Shown one piece after another: positions 42,974-51,535 of a stretch of 51,679 nucleotides of DNA (positions are counted from its first letter, which is position 1; the number at the start of each line of letters is the position of its first letter). Source of the stretch: Alphaproteobacteria bacterium (lineage in GTDB: Bacteria; Pseudomonadota; Alphaproteobacteria; RF32; CAG-239). The stretch spans positions 1 through 51,679 of the forward strand of contig JAFUEX010000008.1 in assembly GCA_017470165.1 (NCBI GenBank), in the 5' to 3' direction. The notes below the pieces were generated by a model that saw nothing but the letters and a program-made list of their open reading frames with translations, made no database searches and was not told the DNA's origin. The position numbers and the translations under genes are program-made.

Positions 42974-43795
42974 ATGAGATTTTCAGAAAGAATAAAGAAG
43001 GTTGAGATTTCAAATATCATACAACGAGATGATATGAATCAAGATTTGCGAAACAGCTTATGGAATATGTTTTGTTTTTATTTAGAAAGAGATTCCCATA
43101 ATAACTTTGCATATGGATTGCAAAAATGGTTATATTTCCGTTTATACAAATTGCCTATTGATGAAATTAAACAGTATTATAGCAATCATTTTTTAAAAAA
43201 AGTGTTACTAAAGGATGATTGGTTTATCGTATATGATATGTTGGAGGAAACATTAGCCTTTTTAGAAACAAATAATCCTTATAGAATTGTTACTAAAAAT
43301 GATTTTATAAGAAATTGTAACATAATTTTCCAACGTGAAAATTCCGCTTATCGTTTTGTGGATGAAGTGATTACAGAAATAACAAATGAAGACGAGATTA
43401 AGAGCATAGAGGATGGTATAAATGCACCTCTTGAAAAAGCAGGTCTTCATTTAAAAGAGGCTTTAATTTTATTATCAAACAGAGCACATCCTGATTATCG
43501 TAATTCAATTAAAGAAAGTATTTCTGCTGTTGAAGCTGTCTGTCGTCATATAACTGGTGAAAGTACTTTAGACAGAGCTTTGCTAAAATTAAAAAATAAA
43601 AGAATTATCATTCCAGATATGCTTGAAGATGGTATGAAAAAGCTGTACTATTTTACAAATGGTGAGGCTGGGATTCGCCATGCTCTTATGGACGAAAGTA
43701 TAAGTATAGACTTTGAAGAGGCAAAATATATGCTAGTAACTTGTTCTGCGTTTGTAAATTATTTAAATGGAAAGCTAAGTAAAGTAGATAAATAG
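42974..43795 (+). CDS. AbiJ-N-terminal-domain (AbiJ_NTD4) protein
   Basis: 273 residues embedded between hsdR and hsdS. The opening MRFSERIKKVE and DMNQDLRNSLWNMFCFYLER match the AbiJ_NTD4 domain found at the N-terminus of abortive-infection proteins. The C-terminal half is helical with NRAHPDYRNSIKESISAVEA and GEAGIRHALMD, a motif pair seen in HEPN-like abortive infection proteins, although the exact RNase motif (RxxxxH) is only partly met by RHALMD. It starts 10 nt after hsdR, so it is cotranscribed. Its AT-rich sequence contrasts with hsdR. Confidence 0.7.
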   Translation: MRFSERIKKVEISNIIQRDDMNQDLRNSLWNMFCFYLERDSHNNFAYGLQKWLYFRLYKLPIDEIKQYYSNHFLKKVLLKDDWFIVYDMLEETLAFLETNNPYRIVTKNDFIRNCNIIFQRENSAYRFVDEVITEITNEDEIKSIEDGINAPLEKAGLHLKEALILLSNRAHPDYRNSIKESISAVEAVCRHITGESTLDRALLKLKNKRIIIPDMLEDGMKKLYYFTNGEAGIRHALMDESISIDFEEAKYMLVTCSAFVNYLNGKLSKVDK

Positions 43796-43805
43796 GACTA
43801 AATAA

Positions 43806-44579
43806 ATGGAATATTTGGACATAGTAAAAACCTTTTGGATAGAAAATTGGGAAAATTTTTTTGGTATTGTTGGTGTAATAGGTACTATTTTTACCATTTG
43901 TAGCTTTTACCTAAAACATGGATATAGACTTGGTTATGTTCAAAATTCTTCATTTCCTTTAATGCTTAGTGGTAAATTAGCTAATGATATGCAAATACTA
44001 TATAAAGGAAAATCCGTATCTCGTATTAAGGAAAAATACTATAGAATATTTAATGTAGGCGACAAAGCTCTAAGAAAAGATGATTTGTTTAATAATAAGT
44101 TGACCATTAGTATTGAAGACGGGAGAATATTTGATATTCAATTATTTGTTAAAGATAAATCTCAAAATGTAAAACTAAAAAGAATAAACGATAAAAAATA
44201 TATAATAAATTTTGATTATTTTGATACGAATCAAATTATTGATATAGTATTCGTGCATAGTGGGATAAAAGAAAATATAGAGTGCCATGCCCCTGGAATG
44301 AAAAACATAAAAAAATATAGAAGAAAAAAAAGCTTAGATGCGTTATGTGTTATAAGTGCATTTACAATATTATGGGGTATGATTCTTTATAACACATGTA
44401 TCAATTTTCAAAAAGATATTATATCTGTGCTATCAATAATATTCATCGGTTTTTTATTCATTGCATGTTTATGGGGCTTTTTGCGTATAATTCCTAGGGT
44501 TGTTCGTTCAGCCCCAAGAAGGATTTTGAAATATTCATTTGACGAAAATAGTCAAAAATATATTAATGACAATAAATAG
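43806..44579 (+). CDS. Unrecognised membrane protein in the hsd operon (257 residues)
   Basis: One predicted N-terminal helix (about 17-38, FFGIVGVIGTIFTICSFYL), a soluble beta-rich middle (about 60-165, DKALRKDDLFNNKLTISIED), and two closely spaced helices near 180-200 and 212-234 (ALCVISAFTILWGMILYNT; IISVLSIIFIGFLFIACLWG). No family is recognised. It follows the AbiJ-domain gene by 10 nt and precedes hsdS by 9 nt, so it belongs to the same transcript. A role as a membrane-anchored partner in defence is inference. Confidence 0.6.
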   Translation: MEYLDIVKTFWIENWENFFGIVGVIGTIFTICSFYLKHGYRLGYVQNSSFPLMLSGKLANDMQILYKGKSVSRIKEKYYRIFNVGDKALRKDDLFNNKLTISIEDGRIFDIQLFVKDKSQNVKLKRINDKKYIINFDYFDTNQIIDIVFVHSGIKENIECHAPGMKNIKKYRRKKSLDALCVISAFTILWGMILYNTCINFQKDIISVLSIIFIGFLFIACLWGFLRIIPRVVRSAPRRILKYSFDENSQKYINDNK

Positions 44580-44588
44580 AGAATCGCA

Positions 44589-45818
44589 ATGCCGAATAGC
44601 CTTCCGTTAAATTGGTGTGAGTGTAAATTGGTTGATACTTGCGATGTATATCAACCCAAAACTATTTCTACAAAAGAACTTATAAAAGATGGTAAATATA
44701 CAGTCTATGGCGCAAATGGAATAATTGGAAGATACAACCAATATAATCATGAAAATTCTGAAATATTAATTACTTGTAGAGGTGTAACTTGTGGCACAAT
44801 CAATAAGTCCAAACCATTTTCATGGATTAATGGAAATGCAATGGTGGTGCACCCGTTTATAAAAATATCTTCTGATTTCTTATTTTATTATCTTAATTCT
44901 GTAAATTTTAAACCTTATATTTCAGGTTCGGCACAACCACAGATTACTCGTATTTCTTTACAACCACTATCTTTGCCTCTTCCCCCTTTTGCAGAGCAAA
45001 AGCGGATTGTGGGGAAGATTGAGGAGTTGTTTGCCAAGATTGATAACGGAATTGAAAACCTTAAAACCGCACAAGCACAAATCAAACAATACCGCCAATC
45101 CGTCCTCAAATCCGCTTTTGACCAATGTAAACACAGAGGAACTATTAACGATATTGCTCAATTAATAAAAATAGGTCCATTTGGTTCGCTTCTGCACAAA
45201 TCTGATTATGTAAAAAATGCTATTCCTTTGGTAAATCCAAGCCATATTAAAAATTTAACTATTTTACCTAATAAAGATATTTGTGTTTTACCTTCAAAAT
45301 TAAAGCAGTTACAGTCATATGTGTTAAAGAAATATGATATTGTAATTGGCAGAAGAGGTGAAATGGGAAGATGTGCTGTTGTTGAAGAACAACAGGAAGG
45401 TTGGTTGTGCGGAACCGGTAGTATGTTCTTACGATTAAAAAAGGAAAATTATCCATACTTTTATGCACTATACATTGCAAGTCAACAATGTATTCAGCAC
45501 TTAGAAAGAAATGCTATGGGAACGACAATGAAAAATCTTAATGAAAAAATTATAAAAAAAGTTCCTATTCCTCTTCCTTCACTCTCTGAGCAAAAACGTA
45601 TTGTTGCAAAAATTGAAAAACGTTTTGCGGTGGCTGATGAGTTAGAAAAAGCTGTTAGTGACGGATTAGAAAAAGCTAACCAACTCAAGCAATCTATCCT
45701 CAAAAAAGCCTTTTCCGGTCAACTTGTTCCACAAGATCCAAATGACGAACCAGCTTCCGTCCTCCTCGAACGCATCAAAAAAGACAAACAATCCCAAACC
45801 AAAGGAAAGAAAAAATGA
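44589..45818 (+). CDS. hsdS: Type I restriction enzyme specificity subunit HsdS
   Basis: DNA-recognition subunit of the type I complex, 409 residues, with two target recognition domains (about 5-125 and 185-325) each followed by a conserved helix beginning LPPFAEQKRIVGKIEELFAK (near 135) and LPSLSEQKRIVAKIEKRFAV (near 335). The first spacer helix carries KTAQAQIKQYRQSVLKSAF, the second KANQLKQSILKKAFSGQL. This two-repeat layout is complete, so the subunit should be functional. The target sequence cannot be read. Its stop overlaps the next gene by ATGA. Confidence 0.92.
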   Translation: MPNSLPLNWCECKLVDTCDVYQPKTISTKELIKDGKYTVYGANGIIGRYNQYNHENSEILITCRGVTCGTINKSKPFSWINGNAMVVHPFIKISSDFLFYYLNSVNFKPYISGSAQPQITRISLQPLSLPLPPFAEQKRIVGKIEELFAKIDNGIENLKTAQAQIKQYRQSVLKSAFDQCKHRGTINDIAQLIKIGPFGSLLHKSDYVKNAIPLVNPSHIKNLTILPNKDICVLPSKLKQLQSYVLKKYDIVIGRRGEMGRCAVVEEQQEGWLCGTGSMFLRLKKENYPYFYALYIASQQCIQHLERNAMGTTMKNLNEKIIKKVPIPLPSLSEQKRIVAKIEKRFAVADELEKAVSDGLEKANQLKQSILKKAFSGQLVPQDPNDEPASVLLERIKKDKQSQTKGKKK

Positions 45819-46522
45819 TAGATTGGAATAATTTGCTACCATCGTTTTTAGGAGCTTTAGTTGGTGGATTATTTGTTCTTATAGCTACTCATTGGGCATA
45901 TAAGTGCAATTTAAAGCTTTCTGAAAAAGAAAAGCAAAAAGACGAAAAAATTACTATATTGTCTTTGAACGAAGAGCTAAAGGTTATTATGGACTGCTAT
46001 AAAAAAGAGTTTGAGGCTCTTTTTAAAACCTTAAAAACTCAAAATCATTTAACAGACACATATGTTATTACGCAAGAATACTTTACGGTTTATAAAAATA
46101 ATGCTGGAAAATTAGGACTTATACAGGATGAAAAGCTCAGGAACTTATTTATAAAAATCCACATTTTGCTGAATCGATTTATTGAAGATTTAATTATATA
46201 CCGGCATCAATATTGTACTCATTGTGAAAGACAAGGAGCTTTTTTACATGATTTTAATCCTGATTTATATAAGGGGGAATTGTTAAAAGAGTTTGATTCT
46301 TATCTGATAATTGAACAAATCAGAGAAAATCCGAATAAGTATATAAGCAAAAAAAATAAAGATGAAATTGATGCCATTATTTTACGGATGATGCAATTTT
46401 TTAATAATTATGACGTTGAAAATAAAATTCTTCGGGACAAATCTCTCGAATTAAAAAGACTTTTTGAGGACATCAAAAAATTATATACCAAAATTCAATC
46501 TATTATAGGAACACTAAAATGA
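45815..46522 (+). CDS. Unrecognised membrane-anchored helical protein in the hsd operon
   Basis: 235 residues: one N-terminal transmembrane helix (about 8-30, LPSFLGALVGGLFVLIATHW), then a basic, coiled-coil-prone cytoplasmic part (NLKLSEKEKQKDEKITILSL; LIIEQIRENPNKYISKKNK). No family is recognised. It overlaps hsdS and hsdM by ATGA at both ends (45815-45818 and 46519-46522), showing full translational coupling. A Cys/His pair, HQYCTHCERQ near 130, could bind metal. Confidence 0.6.
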   Translation: MIDWNNLLPSFLGALVGGLFVLIATHWAYKCNLKLSEKEKQKDEKITILSLNEELKVIMDCYKKEFEALFKTLKTQNHLTDTYVITQEYFTVYKNNAGKLGLIQDEKLRNLFIKIHILLNRFIEDLIIYRHQYCTHCERQGAFLHDFNPDLYKGELLKEFDSYLIIEQIRENPNKYISKKNKDEIDAIILRMMQFFNNYDVENKILRDKSLELKRLFEDIKKLYTKIQSIIGTLK

Positions 46523-47970
46523 CTGAAAGCAATCTCGTAACCAAAGTTTGGAAGTATGCAACCATCTTAAAAGATGCCGGTGTTGTCTATATGGACTATG
46601 TTGCACAGTTGACATATCTGTTGTTCTTAAAAATGGATGATGAACGGACTTCTTTACTTGGTGAAAAATCATTGATTCCCGAAAAATATCGCTGGAATAG
46701 GCTCAAATCGCTCTCTGGTCTTGATTTGGAAACTCAATATTCCGAAACGTTGACTGCTCTTTCTAAGATGAGTGGAATTATCGGAGCTATTTATACCAAG
46801 GCCTCAAATAAAATCAATGAGCCGGCAAAATTGCAACGTTTGGTTTCTTTGATCGATGGCGAAAACTGGCTCGGTTTGGATGTTGATGTCAAAGGTGCGG
46901 TTTATGAAGGCTTGCTAGAGAAAAATGCAACCGAAACCAAAGCCGGAGCCGGACAATATTTTACCCCGCGTCCGCTTATTCGTGCTATTGTTGAGGTTAT
47001 GCGTCCTACGCCTGAGATGACAGTTGCTGATCCGGCTTGCGGAACCGGTGGATTTTTGTTGCTTGCTTATGAATATATGAAAAAGCAAACTCAAGACAAA
47101 ATGAAAATTAAGGCTTTGAGAGAAAATAAACTGTTCGGAGTTGATATAACAGCGCAAATTGTCAGTCTGTGCGCAATGAATATGTATTTGCATGGTATTG
47201 GCGGTAAAAATTCTCCTGTTCAAGAAGGCAATTCTTTAATGAATGCCGGTGATATGCGTTTTGATATGGTTTTAGCAAATCCCCCTTTTGGTAAACAGGG
47301 TGGGCTAAAAATCATGGGCGAAGATGGCTCGGTTACAACGGAAAAAGAAGAGTATAACCGTGATGATTTTATCGCTTCAACCTCAAATAAGCAAATTAAC
47401 TTCTTGCAACACATTATGACCATCTTAAATTCTCATGGTCGTGCCGCTGTGGTTGTGCCGGATAATGTTTTGTTTGAAGGTGGTGCCGGAGAAAAAGTTC
47501 GTCGTCGGTTATTAAATGAATTTAATTTGCATACGGTTTTGCGTTTACCGACCGGCATCTTTTATGCTCAAGGTGTCAAAGCTAATGTGATTTTCTTTGA
47601 TAAATACCCACCGCTGGACAACGGACATCGCACCAATGATGTATGGTTTTATGACTTAAGAACCAATATGAATTTGAGTTTAGTGACAAATTCCTTAAAC
47701 GAAGGGCATTTGGCAGATTTTATTAAATGTTATAACGCCGATAATATCGCAAAACGGAAGATAAGCGAACGATTTAAGAAATTTACTTATGATGAAATTA
47801 TCAATCGCGACAAAGTCAGTCTCGATATCACTTGGCTTAAAGATGAAAGTCTGGAAAATCTTGAAAACCTGCCGGAACCGAAGGTTTTGGCTCAAGACAT
47901 TGTAGAAAATTTGGAAAACGCTTTAGGTTCATTTAAAAACGTGTTGTCCGAATTGCAAAAAGCTGAGTGA
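46519..47970 (+). CDS. hsdM: Type I restriction enzyme methyltransferase subunit HsdM
   Basis: N6-adenine methyltransferase of the type I complex, 483 residues. It carries the N-terminal HsdM helical domain, AGAGQYFTPRPLIRAIVEVM (142-161), motif I DPACGTGG (171-178) and motif IV NPPF (254-257), followed by LVVPDNVLFEGGAGEKV-like terminal motifs. The frame is intact. It is unusual for hsdM to be the last gene, with hsdS and an extra gene in front. Confidence 0.93.
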   Translation: MTESNLVTKVWKYATILKDAGVVYMDYVAQLTYLLFLKMDDERTSLLGEKSLIPEKYRWNRLKSLSGLDLETQYSETLTALSKMSGIIGAIYTKASNKINEPAKLQRLVSLIDGENWLGLDVDVKGAVYEGLLEKNATETKAGAGQYFTPRPLIRAIVEVMRPTPEMTVADPACGTGGFLLLAYEYMKKQTQDKMKIKALRENKLFGVDITAQIVSLCAMNMYLHGIGGKNSPVQEGNSLMNAGDMRFDMVLANPPFGKQGGLKIMGEDGSVTTEKEEYNRDDFIASTSNKQINFLQHIMTILNSHGRAAVVVPDNVLFEGGAGEKVRRRLLNEFNLHTVLRLPTGIFYAQGVKANVIFFDKYPPLDNGHRTNDVWFYDLRTNMNLSLVTNSLNEGHLADFIKCYNADNIAKRKISERFKKFTYDEIINRDKVSLDITWLKDESLENLENLPEPKVLAQDIVENLENALGSFKNVLSELQKAE

Positions 47971-47995
47971 TTGTTCATAAAATGTATAATTGTAA

Positions 47996-48022
47996 CCTCT
48001 GCTCATTTTGGCAGAGTTTTTT
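47996..48022 (+). terminator. Terminator of the hsd operon
   Basis: ACCTCTGC/GCAGAG stem with a TTTTTT tail, 26 nt after the hsdM stop. Confidence 0.88.
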
Positions 48023-48048
48023 GTCTGTTGGTTAGCAATCACGTCTAA

Positions 48049-48183
48049 ATTGAAGCAAAATGTCATCAAATATTCTGGAAAATTGATTATTATGATAAGA
48101 CGTTACGCTATTTATCAAATGACCCTGCTGATCCAAAGCAAACAGTCAGAGTAATGACAATCATGCGAGCGGATGAATATTAA
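48049..48183 (+). pseudogene. C-terminal remnant of a DUF3768 protein
   Basis: The frame reads CHQIFWKIDYYDKTLRYLSN, then DPADPKQTVRVMTIMRADEY before a TAA. This is the C-terminal motif of DUF3768, a small family common on alphaproteobacterial plasmids and islands. It has no start: an in-frame stop lies at 48046. Confidence 0.55.
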
Positions 48184-48230
48184 GTATATACATAATATGT
48201 ATTGACATTATATGATTTATGTATTATATA
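48184..48230 (+). promoter_or_regulatory. Promoter and operator of relB
   Basis: TTGACA (48202-48207), 17 nt, TATATA (48225-48230): a near-consensus sigma70 promoter. An ATACATA-A-TATGTAT palindrome (48188-48202) overlaps the -35, and TTATGTA/TACATAA arms flank the -10. RelB-type antitoxins repress their own operon through such sites. The segment 48184-48209 is almost repeated at 48929-48954. Confidence 0.7.
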
Positions 48231-48256
48231 TTATTACATAATATAGGAGAAATGAC

Positions 48257-48526
48257 ATGACAACACTTATACAAGCTCGCGTGGATAGCAAATTAAAGGA
48301 AGAAGCTGAAAGCATTATGAGTAAATTAGGCATAACTCTTAATGAAGCTATCCGTATGTTTTTAACTCAAGTTATCATACAAAAAGGCATTCCATTCCGC
48401 GCAACGCTAAAAACCGAGCATGAACCTAATGAAAGGTTACAACAGGTTATTGCAGATGTTGAAGCCAAAAAGGATTTAACACACTATAAAAATACTGATG
48501 AACTGTGGGAAGATTTAGGACTTTAA
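48257..48526 (+). CDS. relB: RelB/DinJ family antitoxin
   Basis: 89 residues. The ribbon-helix-helix N-terminus TTLIQARVDSKLKEEAESIM and SKLGITLNEAIRMFLTQVII binds DNA and dimerises; the C-terminal tail binds the toxin. GGAG lies before the ATG. The toxin gene follows 3 nt later. The closest family is DinJ-YafQ. Confidence 0.9.
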   Translation: MTTLIQARVDSKLKEEAESIMSKLGITLNEAIRMFLTQVIIQKGIPFRATLKTEHEPNERLQQVIADVEAKKDLTHYKNTDELWEDLGL

Positions 48527-48529
48527 CTA

Positions 48530-48805
48530 ATGCTGGAACTGGTCGTTTCTTCTGCCTTTAAGACAGAAGTGAAAAAGATTAAGAAAGCTAAAGACAAAGC
48601 AGAACTTAAACTTGTCTTAGATACGTTGCTTAACGAAAAGTCGTTGGCTAAAAAGTATAAAGATCATTGCTTAACCGGCAATTATAAAGATTATCGCGAA
48701 TGTCATATTAAGCCTGATCTGCTTTTGGTTTATAAGGTGGTAAAGGCAGAACTCGTTTTGTACGCTGTTCATATCGGCTCGCATTCAGATCTATTCAAAA
48801 AATAA
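48530..48805 (+). CDS. yafQ: YafQ/RelE family toxin (ribosome-dependent mRNA endoribonuclease)
   Basis: 91 residues with the YafQ layout: DHCLTGNYKDYRECHIKPDL with H46, H59, D63, and H84 in GSHSDLFK, matching the catalytic His/Asp set of YafQ, which cuts mRNA in the ribosomal A site. It looks intact. Confidence 0.88.
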   Translation: MLELVVSSAFKTEVKKIKKAKDKAELKLVLDTLLNEKSLAKKYKDHCLTGNYKDYRECHIKPDLLLVYKVVKAELVLYAVHIGSHSDLFKK

Positions 48806-48928
48806 TACTCATTTTTGACCCGTGGCAAACAATAAACTAAAAATGCTTATAACTAGCTATGTTGGGGGTATTTTGCTTGCCAAGAGCCATTTATTAAATA
48901 ATGGACGGCGTTTTAAGGATTCCTGTTC

Positions 48929-48975
48929 GTATATACTTAATATGTATTGACATTTTCATAAAATCAGACTATTTT
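48929..48975 (+). promoter_or_regulatory. Promoter of the DUF4143 ATPase, matching the relB promoter
   Basis: TTGACA (48947-48952), 17 nt, TATTTT (48970-48975). The 26 bp 48929-48954 match 48184-48209 at all but one position, including the palindrome that overlaps the -35. The ATG is 34 nt downstream of the -10. Confidence 0.65.
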
Positions 48976-49008
48976 AAATTATAATTTTCGTTTTGGTCGG
49001 AGTTTTGT

Positions 49009-50232
49009 ATGTACATTAGAAGAACAATAGAAAGAGAAATTCTTAAGTTAAGCTCGTTTTTTCCGGTAGTTTTTATCGGAGGACCTCGTCAAGTTGGTAA
49101 AACAACCGTATTTGAAAATTGTGAAGAAAAGCCACGTTTGAAAGTTTCTCTAGACATTCCTTCTATCAGAGAGTTAGCTAAATCTGATCCAAAAGCTTTT
49201 TTTGATAAATATCCGGCACCTGTTTTGATTGATGAAGTCCAGTATGCTCCGGAATTATTCGCTTATATCAAAGCGATAGTAGATGAAAAGAAGCAAAATG
49301 GGCTGTTCTGGTTAACCGGTTCACAGCAGTTTCATTTGATGAAAAACGTAACCGAGAGTTTAGCCGGTCGTGTCGGTATTTTAACATTGGAAGGTTTGTC
49401 GCAAAATGAAAAAAGCGGTCATCCTGATGTTCAACCATTTTTGCCGACATTAGAATATATAAAAACAAAGGAGAAAAACGCTACTGAAACAACCTTACCA
49501 ATAATTTATGAAATGACATGGAAAGGGAGCTATCCGAAATTATATCAGGCAGATAATGATTTTTGGTCCGTTTATTATGATTCATATATTCAGACATATC
49601 TGGAAAGAGATGTTAAATCTTTAACATCTGTTCAAAATGAGTTAGATTTCTTGAAATTTATGAAGATATTAGCAGCCAGAACTTCTCAAGAGTTAGAATA
49701 TTCCAGCATTGCTGATGAAATAGGAATTTCTGTTCCGACGGTAAAATCTTGGTTGTCGATTCTTGCAACAACCGGTGTAATTTATCTTTTAGAGCCTTAT
49801 TATACAAATATAACTAAGAGATTGATTAAATCACCCAAAATACACTTTTTAGATACCGGTTTGGCCTGTTACTTAACCGGTTGGAATTCTCCTGAAACAT
49901 TAGAAAATGGTGCAATGGCAGGTAATATGTTGGAAAGTTACGTCTTTTCTGAGATTCTTAAAAGCTATTGGCACAATGGAAAACGACCAAATATTTATTA
50001 TTACCGCGATAAAGACAAACGTGAAATTGATATTTTAATAGAAGAAAATGGTGTTTTGTATCCAATAGAAGTTAAAAAGAAAAGCAATCCTGATAAAGGC
50101 GACATTAAAGCATTTAAGGTTATAGAAAATGTCTTAAAGCAAAAATGCGGTGAAGGAGCCGTTGTTTGCATGGCCGATACATATATGCCATTAGCTGAGA
50201 ATGTTACGATTGTTCCTGTCGGATATTTATAA
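49009..50232 (+). CDS. AAA family ATPase with DUF4143 domain (second copy)
   Basis: 407 residues with Walker A GGPRQVGKTTVF (near 24-35), Walker B PVLIDEVQYAPELF (near 73-86), a sensor LTGSQQFHLMK and a C-terminal DUF4143 domain ending in a nuclease-like YRDKDKREIDILI and LYPIEVKKKS. The last part has the D/E-D/E-xK spacing of PD-(D/E)xK folds (EIDILIEENGVLYPIEVKK). Related in layout to 12939-14189 but distant in sequence. Its promoter copies that of relB, so it may be controlled together with the toxin pair. Confidence 0.87.
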   Translation: MYIRRTIEREILKLSSFFPVVFIGGPRQVGKTTVFENCEEKPRLKVSLDIPSIRELAKSDPKAFFDKYPAPVLIDEVQYAPELFAYIKAIVDEKKQNGLFWLTGSQQFHLMKNVTESLAGRVGILTLEGLSQNEKSGHPDVQPFLPTLEYIKTKEKNATETTLPIIYEMTWKGSYPKLYQADNDFWSVYYDSYIQTYLERDVKSLTSVQNELDFLKFMKILAARTSQELEYSSIADEIGISVPTVKSWLSILATTGVIYLLEPYYTNITKRLIKSPKIHFLDTGLACYLTGWNSPETLENGAMAGNMLESYVFSEILKSYWHNGKRPNIYYYRDKDKREIDILIEENGVLYPIEVKKKSNPDKGDIKAFKVIENVLKQKCGEGAVVCMADTYMPLAENVTIVPVGYL

Positions 50233-50307
50233 AATCAATTAAAATAAGGACGTGTAAAGAATAGATTTTCTAATGGATACATTTCGCTCTATAGTTAGAT
50301 ATTTTTT

Positions 50308-50389
50308 AAACTATGAAGTATAAACTTGACAACGAACCATTTAAAGTTTATAGTTTAAATATATTAAAACTATGAAGTATGAGGTTGGT
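50308..50389 (+). promoter_or_regulatory. Promoter and repeated operator-like motif of the fic gene
   Basis: TTGACA (50326-50331), 17 nt, TATAGT (50349-50354). AAACTATGAAGTAT occurs at 50308-50321 and again at 50367-50380, flanking the promoter. The second copy covers the first possible ATG. Such pairs often bind a regulator; the Fic protein's own C-terminal HTH is a candidate. Confidence 0.55.
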
Positions 50390-51322
50390 ATGCAGGAAAC
50401 TCGCTCTAAAATTGAAGAAAACCGCAAAAAACTGCAAAAGTTATTGCAAAATAAGGACAATCAAAAAGTTTTGGATAAATGGCTCAAGACCGAGCTTGCT
50501 TATACTTCAAACGCGATTGAAGGTAATACTTTAACAAGGCGTGAGACCGAACTGGCAATTGAAGAGCAAATTACCACCGGCGCTAAACCGATAAATGACT
50601 ATTTGGAAGCCAGAAATCACGCTAACGCTTTTGATTTTATCTGTCTTGCCGCTAAAAATAAGGTTAAAATTGATGAAAATTATGTATTGCAGATTCATAA
50701 AATCATTTTATCGGGTATAGATGACACGAATGCCGGCTTTTATCGTTCGGTCAGAGTTCGGATATCGGGTTCGCAGACGATTTTACCCAATCCGCTCAAA
50801 GTGCCGGATTTAATGCGTGACTTTGGTAAATGGTTAATCGAAAAAAGTGATGATGCATTACTAAAAGCCATAGAAGCACATTATCGCTTGGTTTCAATTC
50901 ATCCGTTTGTTGACGGCAACGGTCGGACAGCGCGATTGCTCCTTAACAGTATGCTGCTTAAGAGCGGTTATGCGCCGATCATCATCAGAAAAATTGACCG
51001 TAAAAGATATTTGAGTGCCTTGGAAACATATCAAACCAAAGACAACAGCGAGCCTTATTATAAGTTTATGCTGACGGCTTTCAACCGCTCGCTCAAAATG
51101 ATGATCGATTTGCTTGATGTTGAAAAAAAAGAACCGCAAGGAAAGCTTCTTACGATTGCCAAGTTTGCAAAATTGGCAGAACTTCCGGTTTCAACCATTC
51201 GTTATTGGATGAAAGAAGGCAAAATCAAACCAATCACTTATACTGCCTCCGGTTATGCAATGTTTGATGAAAATCAGGTTGCTGAAGTTAAGAAAATAAA
51301 TGATAAACGTATCAAAGATTAA
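50390..51322 (+). CDS. fic: Fic family protein with C-terminal HTH
   Basis: Predicted AMP-transferase (AMPylator). The start at 50390 gives 310 residues, with GAGG just upstream; the first in-frame ATG at 50372 lies in the repeat. The inhibitory helix TSNAIEGN (39-46), the catalytic motif HPFVDGNGRTAR (171-182) and a preceding flap region ETYQTKDN-like stretch are all present, so the enzyme should be autoinhibited but active. The C-terminal domain (about 245-305) is a MerR-like helix-turn-helix (LAELPVSTIRYWMKEGKIKP). No antitoxin gene is visible next to it. Confidence 0.9.
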   Translation: MQETRSKIEENRKKLQKLLQNKDNQKVLDKWLKTELAYTSNAIEGNTLTRRETELAIEEQITTGAKPINDYLEARNHANAFDFICLAAKNKVKIDENYVLQIHKIILSGIDDTNAGFYRSVRVRISGSQTILPNPLKVPDLMRDFGKWLIEKSDDALLKAIEAHYRLVSIHPFVDGNGRTARLLLNSMLLKSGYAPIIIRKIDRKRYLSALETYQTKDNSEPYYKFMLTAFNRSLKMMIDLLDVEKKEPQGKLLTIAKFAKLAELPVSTIRYWMKEGKIKPITYTASGYAMFDENQVAEVKKINDKRIKD

Positions 51323-51367
51323 ATAGGTACGATGAGTGCATCACTGTATCAAAGCAACCGTTTTTTG

Positions 51368-51397
51368 TGAACTGTCCAACTTTCGGGGGACAGTTCA
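51368..51397. terminator. Perfect stem-loop after fic, possibly a solo insertion-sequence end
   Basis: TGAACTGTCC/GGACAGTTCA form a 10-bp stem around AACTTTCGGG. It may end fic transcription, but no long T-run follows at once (CATAAAAGGGGTTTTT). The sequence also resembles the terminal repeat of IS3-family (IS150-like) elements. The stretch 51398-51535 contains nothing else I can name. Confidence 0.5.
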
Positions 51398-51535
51398 TAA
51401 AAGGGGTTTTTAATCTTTATATTCTTTTATATGATTGAGAGTAAAGAATTTCCTAAACGTGCTAGAGCTAGAAAATTAATATTTTAACATCTTTTTGCAA
51501 CAAAACCGTGTACTTTAGCCAAAAACTTCGGTATA

